Positions 15,223-24,080 of a stretch of 64,000 bases of DNA are shown here, one piece after another. The first letter of the stretch is position 1, and each line of letters begins with the position of its first letter. Source of the stretch: Gemmiger sp. An87 (GTDB taxonomy: Bacteria; Bacillota; Clostridia; Oscillospirales; Ruminococcaceae); contig NZ_NFHD01000001.1 in assembly GCF_002159185.1 (NCBI RefSeq), forward strand, positions 186,001 to 250,000, given 5' to 3'. The position numbers and the translations under genes are program-made. Under the pieces are notes generated by a model. The model was not told where the DNA came from. It saw only the letters and a list, made by a program, of their open reading frames with translations, and did not search any database.

Positions 15223-17169
15223 TTACAGGGTCTTGGCGGTCTCGTAGCCTGCGCCGATGGCGTCCTTGATGGTGCCAACCTTGTTGGCGTCACCGATCAG
15301 GTGGTAGCTTGCACCGGCGGCCTTCAGCATCTCTTCCAGCGCCGGGTCGGCCTTGTAGCCCATGGCCAGGACCAGCGTGTCCGCGTCGGCGATGCAGTGC
15401 TGCTGGCCGTCCTTGGTGTACCAGATGCTCGATTCGTCCACCTTCTCCACCTTGGCGCCGCAGATCATCTGCACGCCCTTGGCCATCATGCGCTGCACCA
15501 GCAGGCTGCGGCCCGGGCCGGACTCGGTGGCCATTACGCCGGGAGCCATTTCCAGCAGGGTGATCTCCCGGTTGCGGGGGTACAGGTCGTTCACCAGCGG
15601 GGCCAGGTAGTCGGCGGTTTCGCAGCCCACCGAGCCGCCGCCGATCACAACGATCTTGCGGCCGGGGAAGGCGCGGCCCGCCAGCACATCGTCGGCGGTC
15701 ATCCACTGCTTGAAGCCGGTGAAGGCGGGCACCACGATGGGCTGTGCGCCCGCACCTGCGATCACCTCATAGCCCTTGAACTCGCCCTCCAGCATGGCCT
15801 GGTCCACGGCGCAGTTCAGGCGGACCTCCACGCCTGCGCCCTCCAGACGGCGGGCCATGTACTGAATCAGACGGGTCAGGTCCTGCTTGGCGATGGGCAC
15901 CGCGGCGATGCGCATCAGGCCGCCCAGCTCGGCGTCCTTCTCGCACAGAACCACATGGTGGCCACGCTTGGCGGCCACGAAGGCGGCCTCCATGCCGGCG
16001 GGGCCGCTGCCGATCACCAGCACGTTCTTCTTCTCAGCGGCGGGGGCCAGAGTGTCCTCGTTTTCCAGCTCGAAGGAGGGGTTCACGGTGCAGGCGACCC
16101 GCTTGCCGAACATGATACCGTTCAGACAGCGCAGGCAGCCGATGCAGGGGCGGATGTCGTCGGCCTTCTCAGCGGCCACCTTGTTGGCGAACTCGGGGTC
16201 ACACAGGTTGGCGCGGCCGATCATGCAGATGTCTGCCTTGCCGTTGGCAATCAGCTCCTCGGCAATCCAGGGCTCGGTGATGCGGCCCACGGTGGCCACC
16301 GGGATGGACACGTGCTTCTTGATCTCGGCGGCGGTGGCGGCATGGGAGCCCATGGGGGTGCCGGGGGCGGGGATGGAGCTGCCCCGGGCGATGGTGGTGC
16401 CGCCGGAAACGTGCAGGAAGTCCACACCGGCCTTTTCCAGCTGCTTGGCCACGTAGATCATGTCGTTCAGGTTCAGACCGCCGTCGGTGTACTCGCTGCC
16501 GGAGATGCGCACGTCGATGATGAAGTTTTTGCCGCAGACCCGGCGAACCTCCTCGATGACCTCCAGAGTCAGGCGCAGGCGATGGTCGATGTCGCCGCCG
16601 TATTCATCGGTGCGCTTGTTGTACAAAGGAGACAGGAAGCCGCCCAGCAGGCCGTGGGCGTGGGCTGCGTGGATCTCCACACCGTCGGCACCGGCGATCT
16701 GGGCGCGCTTGGCGGCCTCGCCGAACTGGCGGATGATGACCTTCAGCTCCTCCTTGGTCACGGCGCGGGGGGCCTCCTTGGCGTAGTAGGGGCCCACGTT
16801 GGAGGGGGCGATCAGCCGGGGAGTGCCGGGCAGGGGGAAGGCCATGTGAGCCGGGTGGAACAGCTGGGGCAGAATCTTCGCGCCGTACTCGTGCACGCCG
16901 TCGGCCAGCTTCTTCCAGCCGGGGATGAAGGAATCGTCGTAGATGCACATGTCGCCGGGCAGGTAGCAGTAGGTGGGCTCCACGGTCACCACCTCGGTGA
17001 CGAACAGGCCGACGCCGCCCTTGGCGCGGGCCTTGTAGTGCTCCACCAGCTCGTCGGTCACGTAGCCCTTATCCGCCAGATTGGTGGACAGGGGCGGCAT
17101 GAAGATGCGGTTTTTCACGGTGGTCTCGCCGATCTTGATGGGCGAGAGCAGATGCTCGTATTTGCTCAT
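15223..17169 (-). CDS. Old-yellow-enzyme-type NADH:flavin oxidoreductase with FAD/NAD domain (2,4-dienoyl-CoA reductase/enoate reductase-like)
   Basis: 648 residues, the full size of this three-cofactor family. Residues ~1-340 form the FMN-binding TIM barrel (start SKYEHLLSPIKIGETTVKNR; AHAHGLLGGFLSPLYNKRTD active-site loop). CIGCLRC...VACTVNP (about 345-365) is the 4Fe-4S cysteine cluster. Then come an FAD-binding VIGSGPAGMEAAF and an NAD-binding VVIGGGSVGCETADYL domain. Relatives reduce activated C=C bonds of enoates, dienoyl-CoAs, flavonoids or bile-acid intermediates; the substrate is not predictable here. Start: ATG with AAGGAG; a TATAAT (17245-17250) with extended TGC lies upstream. It is a single-gene unit in front of an AraC regulator on the same strand. 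Confidence 0.94.
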   Translation of the reverse strand: MSKYEHLLSPIKIGETTVKNRIFMPPLSTNLADKGYVTDELVEHYKARAKGGVGLFVTEVVTVEPTYCYLPGDMCIYDDSFIPGWKKLADGVHEYGAKILPQLFHPAHMAFPLPGTPRLIAPSNVGPYYAKEAPRAVTKEELKVIIRQFGEAAKRAQIAGADGVEIHAAHAHGLLGGFLSPLYNKRTDEYGGDIDHRLRLTLEVIEEVRRVCGKNFIIDVRISGSEYTDGGLNLNDMIYVAKQLEKAGVDFLHVSGGTTIARGSSIPAPGTPMGSHAATAAEIKKHVSIPVATVGRITEPWIAEELIANGKADICMIGRANLCDPEFANKVAAEKADDIRPCIGCLRCLNGIMFGKRVACTVNPSFELENEDTLAPAAEKKNVLVIGSGPAGMEAAFVAAKRGHHVVLCEKDAELGGLMRIAAVPIAKQDLTRLIQYMARRLEGAGVEVRLNCAVDQAMLEGEFKGYEVIAGAGAQPIVVPAFTGFKQWMTADDVLAGRAFPGRKIVVIGGGSVGCETADYLAPLVNDLYPRNREITLLEMAPGVMATESGPGRSLLVQRMMAKGVQMICGAKVEKVDESSIWYTKDGQQHCIADADTLVLAMGYKADPALEEMLKAAGASYHLIGDANKVGTIKDAIGAGYETAKTL

Positions 17170-17244
17170 AGCCAAACTCCTTCGTATGGGGCACGGGGCC
17201 GCTGACCTGCCGTGCCGGTTGGGTGCTTTCGTTTCATTGGCCCC

Positions 17245-17250
17245 ATTATA
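17245..17250 (-). promoter_or_regulatory. Extended -10 of the flavin oxidoreductase gene
   Basis: TGCTATAAT on the minus strand (TATAAT at 17245-17250), about 76 bp before the start codon; no clear -35. Confidence 0.65.
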
Positions 17251-17349
17251 GCATGGCCGGGCGGGCAAAAGCCCGGGCGCTGGTTGCCATCAACGGCGGG
17301 ATTTTGTTAGAAGTTTGACGGGTTGGGTCATAAAAACGCCGGGAAAAGA

Positions 17350-17393
17350 CAAAAAATGCCGGTTTTAGCGCGCTGAAACGCCAAAACCGGCAA
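17350..17393 (-). terminator. Terminator of the nnrD-AraC unit
   Basis: Minus-strand stem of GCCGGTTTT with AAAACCGGC (17383-17391 and 17358-17366), then ATTTTTT. Confidence 0.8.
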
Positions 17394-17427
17394 AATTTGC
17401 TCTGAGAATAAAGGTGGAAAACAGAGG

Positions 17428-18501
17428 TCAATCCTGTTTCGGCCCAAATTCCACCACCAGCTTGCCCTGCTGCTGGGTGAGGGCGGCGGCTCCTTCGCTT
17501 TCGCACACCACCGCCTCGCCCCGGCGCAGGATGCTAAGGCCCGGGGTCTGGTAGATCATCTGGTCCGGCTGGCGCAGCAGATGGTCCAGCAGGGCCAGAT
17601 GGGCCGCGTCCAGCCGCATCTTCTGGTCCGCGCCGGTCTCACTGTAGCGAAGGTTCTGCAAAAACCGCTTGCGGTAGACGCTGGGCAGGATGCCGTACAT
17701 CTCTTTAAAGGCGGCGGCGTAGGCCTTGGCGCTGGCCATGCCGCAGTCCAGCGCGATGGCCTCGATGCTCTCCTTGCCCTCCAGCAGCGCCTCCAGCGAG
17801 GCCCGCACCCGCACGTAGGAAAGATACTTCACAAAGGGCAGGCCGATGTGCTTTGTAAACAGCTTGGAGGTATAGGACACGCTGAAGGAAAGCTCCTTCG
17901 CCACGTCCTCCAGGTGGATGTCCCGCCGGAAGTTCCGGTTGATGAACCGGATGGCCCGGCGGGAGCTTTCGTGCAGCGGCGACTGCAGCGGGATGGAATC
18001 CATCGGCCGGTGCGCTCCGCTGGCGCACAGGTCCGCCAGCTCCATCATCAGGGCGTTCAACTGGAAGAGGCTGTGCTCCGGCTGGGTGAGCAGCCGCAGC
18101 AGCCGCCCCAGGGTCTGGCGCACCCGGCCCAGCAGGGCGGCGTTCTCCTCTTCGGTGCAGACCAGGGTGGAGAACAACCCCTCCACGTCGCCCACCAGGG
18201 CCTCGGGCATCCGTTCGAAGTCGATGTGCAGGGTGAGAATCACACTGGCCGCGCTGTTTTCCGCGCCGGGGGCCTTGCGGATCATGTGAATCTCCCCGGG
18301 GGCGATGAGGGCCAGCTGGTGGCGGTCCAACATACGGGAAAAGCCCTCGGTGATTACCTCGTACCGCCCCTCCAGCACGTAGGAAAGCTCCAGGCTGGTT
18401 TGCTGGCTGAACACCTGCCGGTCAAAGCCGTTGATGCTCAAACTCAGGGGGTGGCCGAACTTCTGGCCGGAAAAATCGTAGTAGGCGTTCATGTTCTGCA
18501 T
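17428..18501 (-). CDS. AraC-family transcriptional regulator
   Basis: 357 residues. The N-terminal ~150 residues are a cupin-type sensing domain (LEGRYEVITEGFSRMLDRHQLALIAPGEIHMI, here described as the Tyr...Pro-Gly-Glu-His pattern). Residues ~190-290 carry the paired AraC helix-turn-helices (LEDVAKELSFSVSYTSKLF; the second helix ends GILPSVYRK). A further ~65-residue tail after the HTH is unusual in length. Start: ATG with a GGGGGG ribosome site. It lies 41 bp after nnrD on the same strand and upstream of the flavin oxidoreductase, which it may control; ligand unknown. Confidence 0.9.
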   Translation of the reverse strand: MQNMNAYYDFSGQKFGHPLSLSINGFDRQVFSQQTSLELSYVLEGRYEVITEGFSRMLDRHQLALIAPGEIHMIRKAPGAENSAASVILTLHIDFERMPEALVGDVEGLFSTLVCTEEENAALLGRVRQTLGRLLRLLTQPEHSLFQLNALMMELADLCASGAHRPMDSIPLQSPLHESSRRAIRFINRNFRRDIHLEDVAKELSFSVSYTSKLFTKHIGLPFVKYLSYVRVRASLEALLEGKESIEAIALDCGMASAKAYAAAFKEMYGILPSVYRKRFLQNLRYSETGADQKMRLDAAHLALLDHLLRQPDQMIYQTPGLSILRRGEAVVCESEGAAALTQQQGKLVVEFGPKQD

Positions 18502-18542
18502 GGCGGTCCCCCCTTTTTTGTTTGCAGTTTACCGGCGGGCCG

Positions 18543-19418
18543 TTAACGGCCGCTGTTCGCAAAGATGGTGCCCAGGTCGTAGAGAATGTCGTGGGGCAGC
18601 ATGCCGTACTGGCCCAGCCGGGCGGCGCACCGGTCCGCGGCTGCGCCGTGCAGCCACACCGCGCATACCGCCGCGTACAGCGGGTCCAGCCCCTGGCACA
18701 GAAAGGCGGTGGTCATGCCCGCCAGAATATCGCCGCTGCCGCCCCGGGAAAGCCCCGGGTTGCCGGTGGTGTTGCAGAACACCTCGCCCTGGGGCCCGGC
18801 TACGATGGTCCGGTGGCCCTTCAGCACCACCACGCACCGGTTGGCCCGGGCATAGCCTGCGGCCACGCTCTCCCGGCTGGCGTTGATTTCCGCCGTGGTC
18901 ACTCCGCACAGGCGTGCCATCTCGCCGGGATGGGGAGTGATGATCAAGGGCAGGTTGGCAGGCCGGGGCAGGCTGGGCATGGCCGCCGCCGCGTTCAGGC
19001 CGTCCGCGTCCAGCACCAGGGGACAGCCCGCGCTTTCGCCCAGCTGCTCCAGCAGCGACGCGGTACCCGCCGTGTTGCCCAGACCCGGCCCGAAGAGCAG
19101 CGCGTCCGAGCCACGGGCCGCCTGCAGAATCCGCTCGCCCTCCGCCGGGTCAATGCCGCCGTCCTCGCCGGTGCGGCAGGGCAGGAACACCGCCTCCGGG
19201 CAGCGGGCGCCCACCGCCTGGATCACCGGCTCGATGGCCGCCAGGGTCAGTACCCCGGCACCGGCGCGCAGCGCACCCTCCACCGCCAGCGCAGCCGCGC
19301 CCCGGTACTGGTTGCAGCCGCAGACGCACAGCAGCTTGCCGTAGCTGCCCTTGTGGCTGTCCGGCTTGCGGGCGGGCAGATGCTCAAACACCAGGCTCGC
19401 CGTGATCTCCTTTGCCAT
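18543..19418 (-). CDS. nnrD: ADP-dependent NAD(P)H-hydrate dehydratase
   Basis: 291 residues, ribokinase-like fold. SHKGSYGKLLCVCG near the N terminus, HPGEMARLCG in the middle and the anion-hole motif GGSGDILAGM near the C terminus are those of the YjeF C-terminal domain. It repairs hydrated NADH/NADPH using ADP (or ATP). The N-terminal epimerase domain fused to it in E. coli is absent here. Start: ATG with GGGAGGAA. It is divergent from a sirtuin gene with overlapping promoters, making an NAD-related pair. Confidence 0.94.
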   Translation of the reverse strand: MAKEITASLVFEHLPARKPDSHKGSYGKLLCVCGCNQYRGAAALAVEGALRAGAGVLTLAAIEPVIQAVGARCPEAVFLPCRTGEDGGIDPAEGERILQAARGSDALLFGPGLGNTAGTASLLEQLGESAGCPLVLDADGLNAAAAMPSLPRPANLPLIITPHPGEMARLCGVTTAEINASRESVAAGYARANRCVVVLKGHRTIVAGPQGEVFCNTTGNPGLSRGGSGDILAGMTTAFLCQGLDPLYAAVCAVWLHGAAADRCAARLGQYGMLPHDILYDLGTIFANSGR

Positions 19419-19490
19419 ATCCGTTCCTCCCTTTTTCGCCCGGCGGCATGGCCGGGCGGAGTGTTTTGTGGTATCATCTTTATAAGGTTT

Positions 19491-19519
19491 ATTATACTAC
19501 AACCGCCCCTGGGCGGCAA
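19491..19519 (-). promoter_or_regulatory. nnrD promoter, overlapping the upstream region of the sirtuin gene
   Basis: Minus strand: -35 TTGCCG (19514-19519), 17-bp spacer, -10 TATAAT (19491-19496). On the plus strand a TATACT (19493-19498) overlaps it and may be the sirtuin -10, though its -35 is poor. Confidence 0.75.
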
Positions 19520-19548
19520 AGAGATGCATAGCAAAGGAGTGTGGCCCC

Positions 19549-20253
19549 ATGGACCAGCGTTTGGAGGAATTGATTGCAAAGAGCAATAACATCGTGTTTT
19601 TCGGCGGCGCGGGGGTGAGCACCGAGAGCGGCATCCCGGACTTCCGCAGCGTGGACGGTCTGTACAACCAGCAGTGGAAATACCCGCCGGAGCAGATCAT
19701 CAGCCACAGCTTTTTTGAAGCAGATCCCGAGGAGTTCTACCGGTTTTACCGGGCCAAGCTGATCGTGAAGGACGCAAAGCCCAATGCGGCCCATCTGCGG
19801 CTGGCCAAACTGGAGGCCCAGGGCAAGCTGCGGGCGGTGATCACCCAGAACATCGACGGGCTGCACCAGGCGGCGGGCAGCAAGAACGTGCTGGAACTGC
19901 ACGGCAGCACCCTGCGCAACTACTGCACCCGGTGCGGCAAGTTCTATCCGGTGGAATTCATCGCCGAGAGCGAGGGCGTTCCCCGGTGCGAGTGCGGCGG
20001 CATTGTGAAGCCGGACGTGGTGCTCTATGAGGAATCGCTGGACCAGAAGGTGCTGCAGCGGGCGGTTCGCGCGCTGGAGGCGGCGGACCTGCTCATCGTG
20101 GGCGGCACTAGCCTGGCGGTGTATCCGGCGGCGGGCCTTCTGCGCTATTACGGCGGCAGAGAGCTGGTGGTCATCAACATGACCCCCACCCCGGCGGACA
20201 AGCTGGCTACCCTGTGCATCCAGCAGCCCATCGGCCAGGTTTTGGGAGAATGA
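19549..20253 (+). CDS. cobB: NAD-dependent protein deacetylase/deacylase (sirtuin)
   Basis: 234 residues. GAGVSTESGIPDFRS (NAD site), QNIDGLHQAAGS, the catalytic His in LELHGS, and four zinc cysteines (CTRCGKF...CECGG) are all present, followed by KPDVVLYEE and the GTSLAVYPAAG motif. It removes acyl groups from lysines while consuming NAD+. Start: ATG preceded by AAAGGAG. Single gene; it shares a short intergenic region with nnrD. The exact acyl preference is not predictable. Confidence 0.95.
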   Translation: MDQRLEELIAKSNNIVFFGGAGVSTESGIPDFRSVDGLYNQQWKYPPEQIISHSFFEADPEEFYRFYRAKLIVKDAKPNAAHLRLAKLEAQGKLRAVITQNIDGLHQAAGSKNVLELHGSTLRNYCTRCGKFYPVEFIAESEGVPRCECGGIVKPDVVLYEESLDQKVLQRAVRALEAADLLIVGGTSLAVYPAAGLLRYYGGRELVVINMTPTPADKLATLCIQQPIGQVLGE

Positions 20254-20306
20254 GATAGAATTATTCAATAAAATCACGAAAAATCATTAAAAACAGACAA
20301 AAACTG

Positions 20307-20336
20307 TTGCAACTGCCCCCGCTGTGCTGGTATAGT
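20307..20336 (+). promoter_or_regulatory. Promoter of the HAD-like gene
   Basis: -35 TTGCAA (20307-20312), 18-bp spacer, -10 TATAGT (20331-20336). A dyad AACAG...CTGTT (about 20292-20308) abuts the -35 and could be an operator. Confidence 0.75.
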
Positions 20337-20394
20337 TAAGTTATAAAGGAAGATACCCGGCGCGGATAATATTATGAATATTGGGGGCGTTGTT

Positions 20395-20916
20395 ATGGAA
20401 CGGACACAGAAAATCCCGCCGAAGGCCAAGGCGTTCATGGTATGCCTTCTGGGCGCGGAGTACGCCCTGGACGCTGCCCGTGGCCAGGTGTTCGACGGGG
20501 TAAAGACCTGCCTGGAGCGGATGCGGATTGTGGCCGACCTTGTGCTGCTCACCAGCCTGAACGTGCGCTCGGCCTACAGCGAGTGGAATTTCCACAGTCT
20601 GCCCCCCTGCACGGCGGTGTGCATCAAGCGGCGGGAGCTGGCCCATTGCGTGAACGAGCTGCTGGGCCGGGGCTACGACCGGCAGAAGGTTCTGGTGGTG
20701 GGCTTCGGGCCTCAGTGCCTGGCGGCGGCGGAGAAAAACGGCGTGTTGTTTTACCCCATTCTGCCGGGGCAGGAGGCGGTGTGCTGGCACTCGCTGGAGG
20801 AGGAAGCCCTGCCCAAGCTTTTGCACGGCACCTACGCAGGCGACTACCAGCAGCGGCTGATGGCCCGCCACACCGCGGCGCTGGCCCTGGCGGGCGGCGA
20901 AGCGCCCGAGCCCTGA
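20395..20916 (+). CDS. HAD-superfamily-fold protein lacking catalytic aspartates
   Basis: 173 residues. The order of elements matches HAD hydrolases: VLLTSLN (motif II Ser/Thr strand), an IKRRELAHC segment, GYDRQKVLVVGFGPQCLAAAEKNGVLFYPI (motif IV region, quoted only by its core VVGFGPQC) and the YPILPGQEAVCWHSLEEEA tail seen in a clostridial HAD family. In active members the motif IV text reads VGDAPGD; here both Asp are replaced (GF, QC). The N-terminal DxD nucleophile motif is also missing. It is therefore likely a non-catalytic binding protein. Start: the ATG after GGGGGC; an ATG seven codons earlier has no ribosome site. Confidence 0.7.
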   Translation: MERTQKIPPKAKAFMVCLLGAEYALDAARGQVFDGVKTCLERMRIVADLVLLTSLNVRSAYSEWNFHSLPPCTAVCIKRRELAHCVNELLGRGYDRQKVLVVGFGPQCLAAAEKNGVLFYPILPGQEAVCWHSLEEEALPKLLHGTYAGDYQQRLMARHTAALALAGGEAPEP

Positions 20917-20937
20917 TACAAAACAGCGGTATTGCCA

Positions 20938-20973
20938 AAAAAAGGGAGCGTTCTGCGAAGGAACGCTCCCTTT
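20938..20973 (+). terminator. Bidirectional terminator between convergent genes
   Basis: AAAGGGAGCGTTC (20941-20953) pairs with GAACGCTCCCTTT (20961-20973), 7-nt loop; A-run on the left, short T-tract on the right. Confidence 0.9.
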
Positions 20974-20988
20974 GTGTTTGGATGATGT

Positions 20989-21498
20989 TTACGCGGACTG
21001 CTGCACCCGCACCAAAAAGAAGTACCGCACCGAGCCGCGCCAGCCAAAGCCCGCCTCCACCTGATAGAGATACAGGCCCGGGGTGCTGGGGCAGATGATC
21101 TGACCGTCGCTCACGTCGGCCAGCTCCACAAAGTTTTCCAGCGCATCGTCCGACGCGCGCTGGATGCGCAGCGTTTTGGGCGGCAGCGAGAAATTGATGT
21201 CCAGCACGCTGTTGGGGGCCAGATCCACCGGATACAGCTGCTCCAGCAGGGTGGAGCTGGTGTAGGCAGGGGTGTTCTTGGCCACGGTGGTGAAAAAGTT
21301 CCACTCGTAGCCGGCCCGGAAGACCATCTTGTCGTTCAGGTTCATGTCCCCGTTCACCGTGATGGTGATGGTGGGCAGAGCCTGCTCCGGGTCCTTCACG
21401 TCCATATTTTCCCGGATCAGCACCGTGATGATGATGGCCACGGTCATGAGCACCGCGCCCAGCAGCAGCTTGCGGATCACAAGCCTTGGCGTATACAT
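20989..21498 (-). CDS. Single-pass membrane-anchored protein, function unknown
   Basis: 169 residues. Residues ~9-27 form one membrane helix (LLLGAVLMTVAIIITVLI) behind a short positively charged N terminus. The rest is an extracytoplasmic beta-rich domain with no recognised motif (begins RENMDVKDPEQALP; ends in an aromatic GLYLYQVEAGFGW segment). Start: ATG with GAGGGGGG upstream. Single gene, convergent with the HAD-like gene and divergent from the hydroxyacid dehydrogenase. It could be a cell-surface or exported accessory protein. Confidence 0.7.
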   Translation of the reverse strand: MYTPRLVIRKLLLGAVLMTVAIIITVLIRENMDVKDPEQALPTITITVNGDMNLNDKMVFRAGYEWNFFTTVAKNTPAYTSSTLLEQLYPVDLAPNSVLDINFSLPPKTLRIQRASDDALENFVELADVSDGQIICPSTPGLYLYQVEAGFGWRGSVRYFFLVRVQQSA

Positions 21499-21678
21499 GC
21501 AAAAGCCCCCCTCGCACTGGTCGCCGCCGGAGCGTCCGGCGGGTAGTTACTTTTTCATTATATACGAACCGGCGGCAAAAATCCAGCGGCGGGGGTTGAA
21601 GGGCCCTGCAAAAGCAGGTAAAATTACAAAAGAGACAAAAACGGGGCACAAACGCCCTGCAAAGGGGGAGAAGAACCG

Positions 21679-22635
21679 ATGAAAATCGTTGTGCTGGACA
21701 GCTACTGTGTGCGCCCGGGAGACCTGGACTGGAGCGGCTTGTATGATCTGGCGGATGTGGTGGAGGAATACCCCCGCACCGGCTATGAACTGCTGGCCGA
21801 TCACCTGCGGGACGCGGATTTTGCGGTGAGCAACAAGTGCCGCATCGACGATGCGGTGCTGGACGCCTGCCCGCGCCTTCGCTGGGTGGGCCTGACCGCC
21901 ACCGGCACCGACAGCCTGGACCTGGAGGCCTGCCGCCGCCACGGGGTGGCTGTGGCCAACGTGCCGGGCTATTCCACAAACAGCGTGGCCCAGCACACCT
22001 TTGCCCTGCTTCTGGAGCTGGCCAACGGCACCGCCGCCCGGGCCGCCAGCCTGCGGGACGGCTACTGGCAGACCGGCGTGCCGGATTCCTACGGCATTCA
22101 CCCCCATTTTGAGCTGGCGGGCCGCACCTTCGGCGTGGTGGGCTACGGGGCCATCGGCCGGGCGGCGGCGCGCATCGCAAACGGGTTCGGCATGCGGGTG
22201 ATCGCCTATACCCGCCATGTGAAGCCGGAATACGCCGCCGACGGGGTGGAGTTTGTGTCCTTCGAGCAGCTGCTGGAGGACAGCGACGTGGTGAGCCTGC
22301 ACTGCCCCGCCACCGCCGAGACCCGGGGTATGATGAACGAAGCGGCCCTGGCGGCCATGAAGCCGGGGGCGATTCTTCTGAACACCGCCCGGGGCGCGCT
22401 GGTGGACGAGGCGGCGGTGTGCGCCGCGCTGAAAAGCGGGCAGCTGGGCTACTACGCCTCGGACGTGGCGGCCCACGAGCCGGTGCGCCCGACGGATGAG
22501 CTGCTCCATTGCCCGAATGTGCTGCTCACTCCCCACGTGGCCTGGGCCACCGAGGAGGCGCTGGCCCGGCTGAGCGCCGAGGTGTGCGCCAACCTGCAGG
22601 CATTTTTGCGGGGCGAGCGGCGCAATCTTGTGTAA
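21679..22635 (+). CDS. D-isomer-specific 2-hydroxyacid dehydrogenase
   Basis: 318 residues, typical length. The NAD-binding motif GVVGYGAIGRAAARIA is central; the catalytic Arg lies in LLNTARGALVDE and the catalytic His in LLTPHVAWAT, with the acidic partner in AHEPV. Relatives reduce glyoxylate/hydroxypyruvate or other 2-keto acids to D-hydroxy acids. Start: ATG after GGGGGAG. A MATE transporter follows 50 bp downstream on the same strand, possibly cotranscribed. Confidence 0.93.
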   Translation: MKIVVLDSYCVRPGDLDWSGLYDLADVVEEYPRTGYELLADHLRDADFAVSNKCRIDDAVLDACPRLRWVGLTATGTDSLDLEACRRHGVAVANVPGYSTNSVAQHTFALLLELANGTAARAASLRDGYWQTGVPDSYGIHPHFELAGRTFGVVGYGAIGRAAARIANGFGMRVIAYTRHVKPEYAADGVEFVSFEQLLEDSDVVSLHCPATAETRGMMNEAALAAMKPGAILLNTARGALVDEAAVCAALKSGQLGYYASDVAAHEPVRPTDELLHCPNVLLTPHVAWATEEALARLSAEVCANLQAFLRGERRNLV

Positions 22636-22684
22636 CGAATAAAAGCGGGGCCGGACCCCTGGCAAACGGAAAGGAGCGGGTGGC

Positions 22685-24028
22685 TTGACCCCCTTGAAAC
22701 GGCAGTTTTTTCGCTATGCGCTGCCCAGCATGCTCAGCCAGCTGCTGAACAGCTGCTTTATTATTGTGGACGGATTTTTCATCGGCCGGAACCTGGGCGA
22801 CATCGGCCTGGCGGCCATCAACGTGGCCTGGCCCATCACCGCCTTCATCCAGGCGGTGAGCCTGGGTCTGGGACTGGGAGGCGCGGTGCGCCTTTCCACC
22901 GCCCTGGGCCGGGGCGATAAGGAGGAGGCCGCGCTGGCCCGGGGCAACACCCTCACGGCGCTGGCCGCGGCGGGCGTGGCCATGAGCCTGGGGCTCTGGC
23001 TGGCCTGCCCGGTGATCCTGCCGCTGATCGGCGCGAAGGGGGAACTGTATGCCCCTGCGCTGGAATACAGCGGGATGATCTGTGCGCTGGCTTTGGGCCA
23101 GACCATCAACACCGGCGTGCTGCCCCTTTTACGTGGCAGCCACAAGACCATGCAGGCCATGAGCTTTACCATCGTGGGCCTTTTGGGCAACATCCTCATG
23201 GACTGGCTGTTCATCCAGGTCTTTCAGTGGGGGCTGGCGGGCGCTGCGGTGGCCACCGGCTCGTCCCAGATTCTCTGCGCGGTTCTGGCTCTGCCCACAT
23301 TGCTGGCCGTGCGGGAGCTGCCGCTGCGCCGGGCGGATTTCGCCCCCCGCTGGCGGATGCTCCGGGGCATTGTGCAATACGGCATTTCGCCCTTTGGCCT
23401 CTCCATCTCCACCAGTGTGATTCTGCTCATCACCAATCTGCAGGCGCTGCACTGGGGCGGCACCCGGGGCGTTGCGGTGTACGCGGTGCTCAGCTATGTG
23501 CTGGGCGCGGTGATCCCGCTGGTGACCGGCGTGGGCGACGGCGTGCAGCCGCTGCTCAGCCATGCCCGGGGCGCGGGCGAGTGGGGCCAGCTGGCTCTGC
23601 TTCGCCGCTGGGGCCTGAGCCTGGCGGTGGGGGTTGCCCTTGTGTGCAGCGTCCTTACCTGGCTTGGCCGCAGCCAGCTGCCGCTGGTGTTCGGGGCCAG
23701 CCCCGAGGCCACCGCCGAGGGCGCGGCGGCCATGTGGACCCTTTGCATCGGCTACCCCTTCATGGCGGTGGTGCGCTTTTGCAGCAGCTACTTCTGCGCG
23801 GTGGGCGAGCCGGTGTTCAGCGGCATTCTTGCCTACGGCGAACCGCTGGGCACCCAGCCCCTGATGCTGCTGGTGCTGCCCCTTTTCCTGGGGCTGACCG
23901 GCGTGTGGGTGGCCTGGCCCGCCGCGGTGGCCCTGGCGGCGGTGGCCGCGCTGGTGCTGCTGGCGATGCAGGCGGGCAAACAGCCCCCGGCGGCAAAAAA
24001 CGAAAATCTGGCCGGGCAGCGGCCCTGA
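22685..24028 (+). CDS. MATE-family multidrug/organic cation efflux protein
   Basis: 447 residues with about twelve hydrophobic segments in two six-helix halves. The first half opens FFRYALPSMLSQLLNS and IVDGFFIGRNLGDIGLAAIN, the standard MATE N terminus; the second half begins near IVQYGISPFGLSIS. It exports organic cations or drugs in exchange for Na+ or H+. The start codon is TTG, preceded by AAAGGAGCGG, which is unusual but well placed; the next in-frame methionines lie inside the first helix. This copy is intact, unlike the collapsed MATE relic near 60.3 kb. Confidence 0.93.
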   Translation: MTPLKRQFFRYALPSMLSQLLNSCFIIVDGFFIGRNLGDIGLAAINVAWPITAFIQAVSLGLGLGGAVRLSTALGRGDKEEAALARGNTLTALAAAGVAMSLGLWLACPVILPLIGAKGELYAPALEYSGMICALALGQTINTGVLPLLRGSHKTMQAMSFTIVGLLGNILMDWLFIQVFQWGLAGAAVATGSSQILCAVLALPTLLAVRELPLRRADFAPRWRMLRGIVQYGISPFGLSISTSVILLITNLQALHWGGTRGVAVYAVLSYVLGAVIPLVTGVGDGVQPLLSHARGAGEWGQLALLRRWGLSLAVGVALVCSVLTWLGRSQLPLVFGASPEATAEGAAAMWTLCIGYPFMAVVRFCSSYFCAVGEPVFSGILAYGEPLGTQPLMLLVLPLFLGLTGVWVAWPAAVALAAVAALVLLAMQAGKQPPAAKNENLAGQRP

Positions 24029-24080
24029 CCACTCGAATAAACGGCCCGCAATGGAACGGGCCAAACAAGGAGGAACCACC

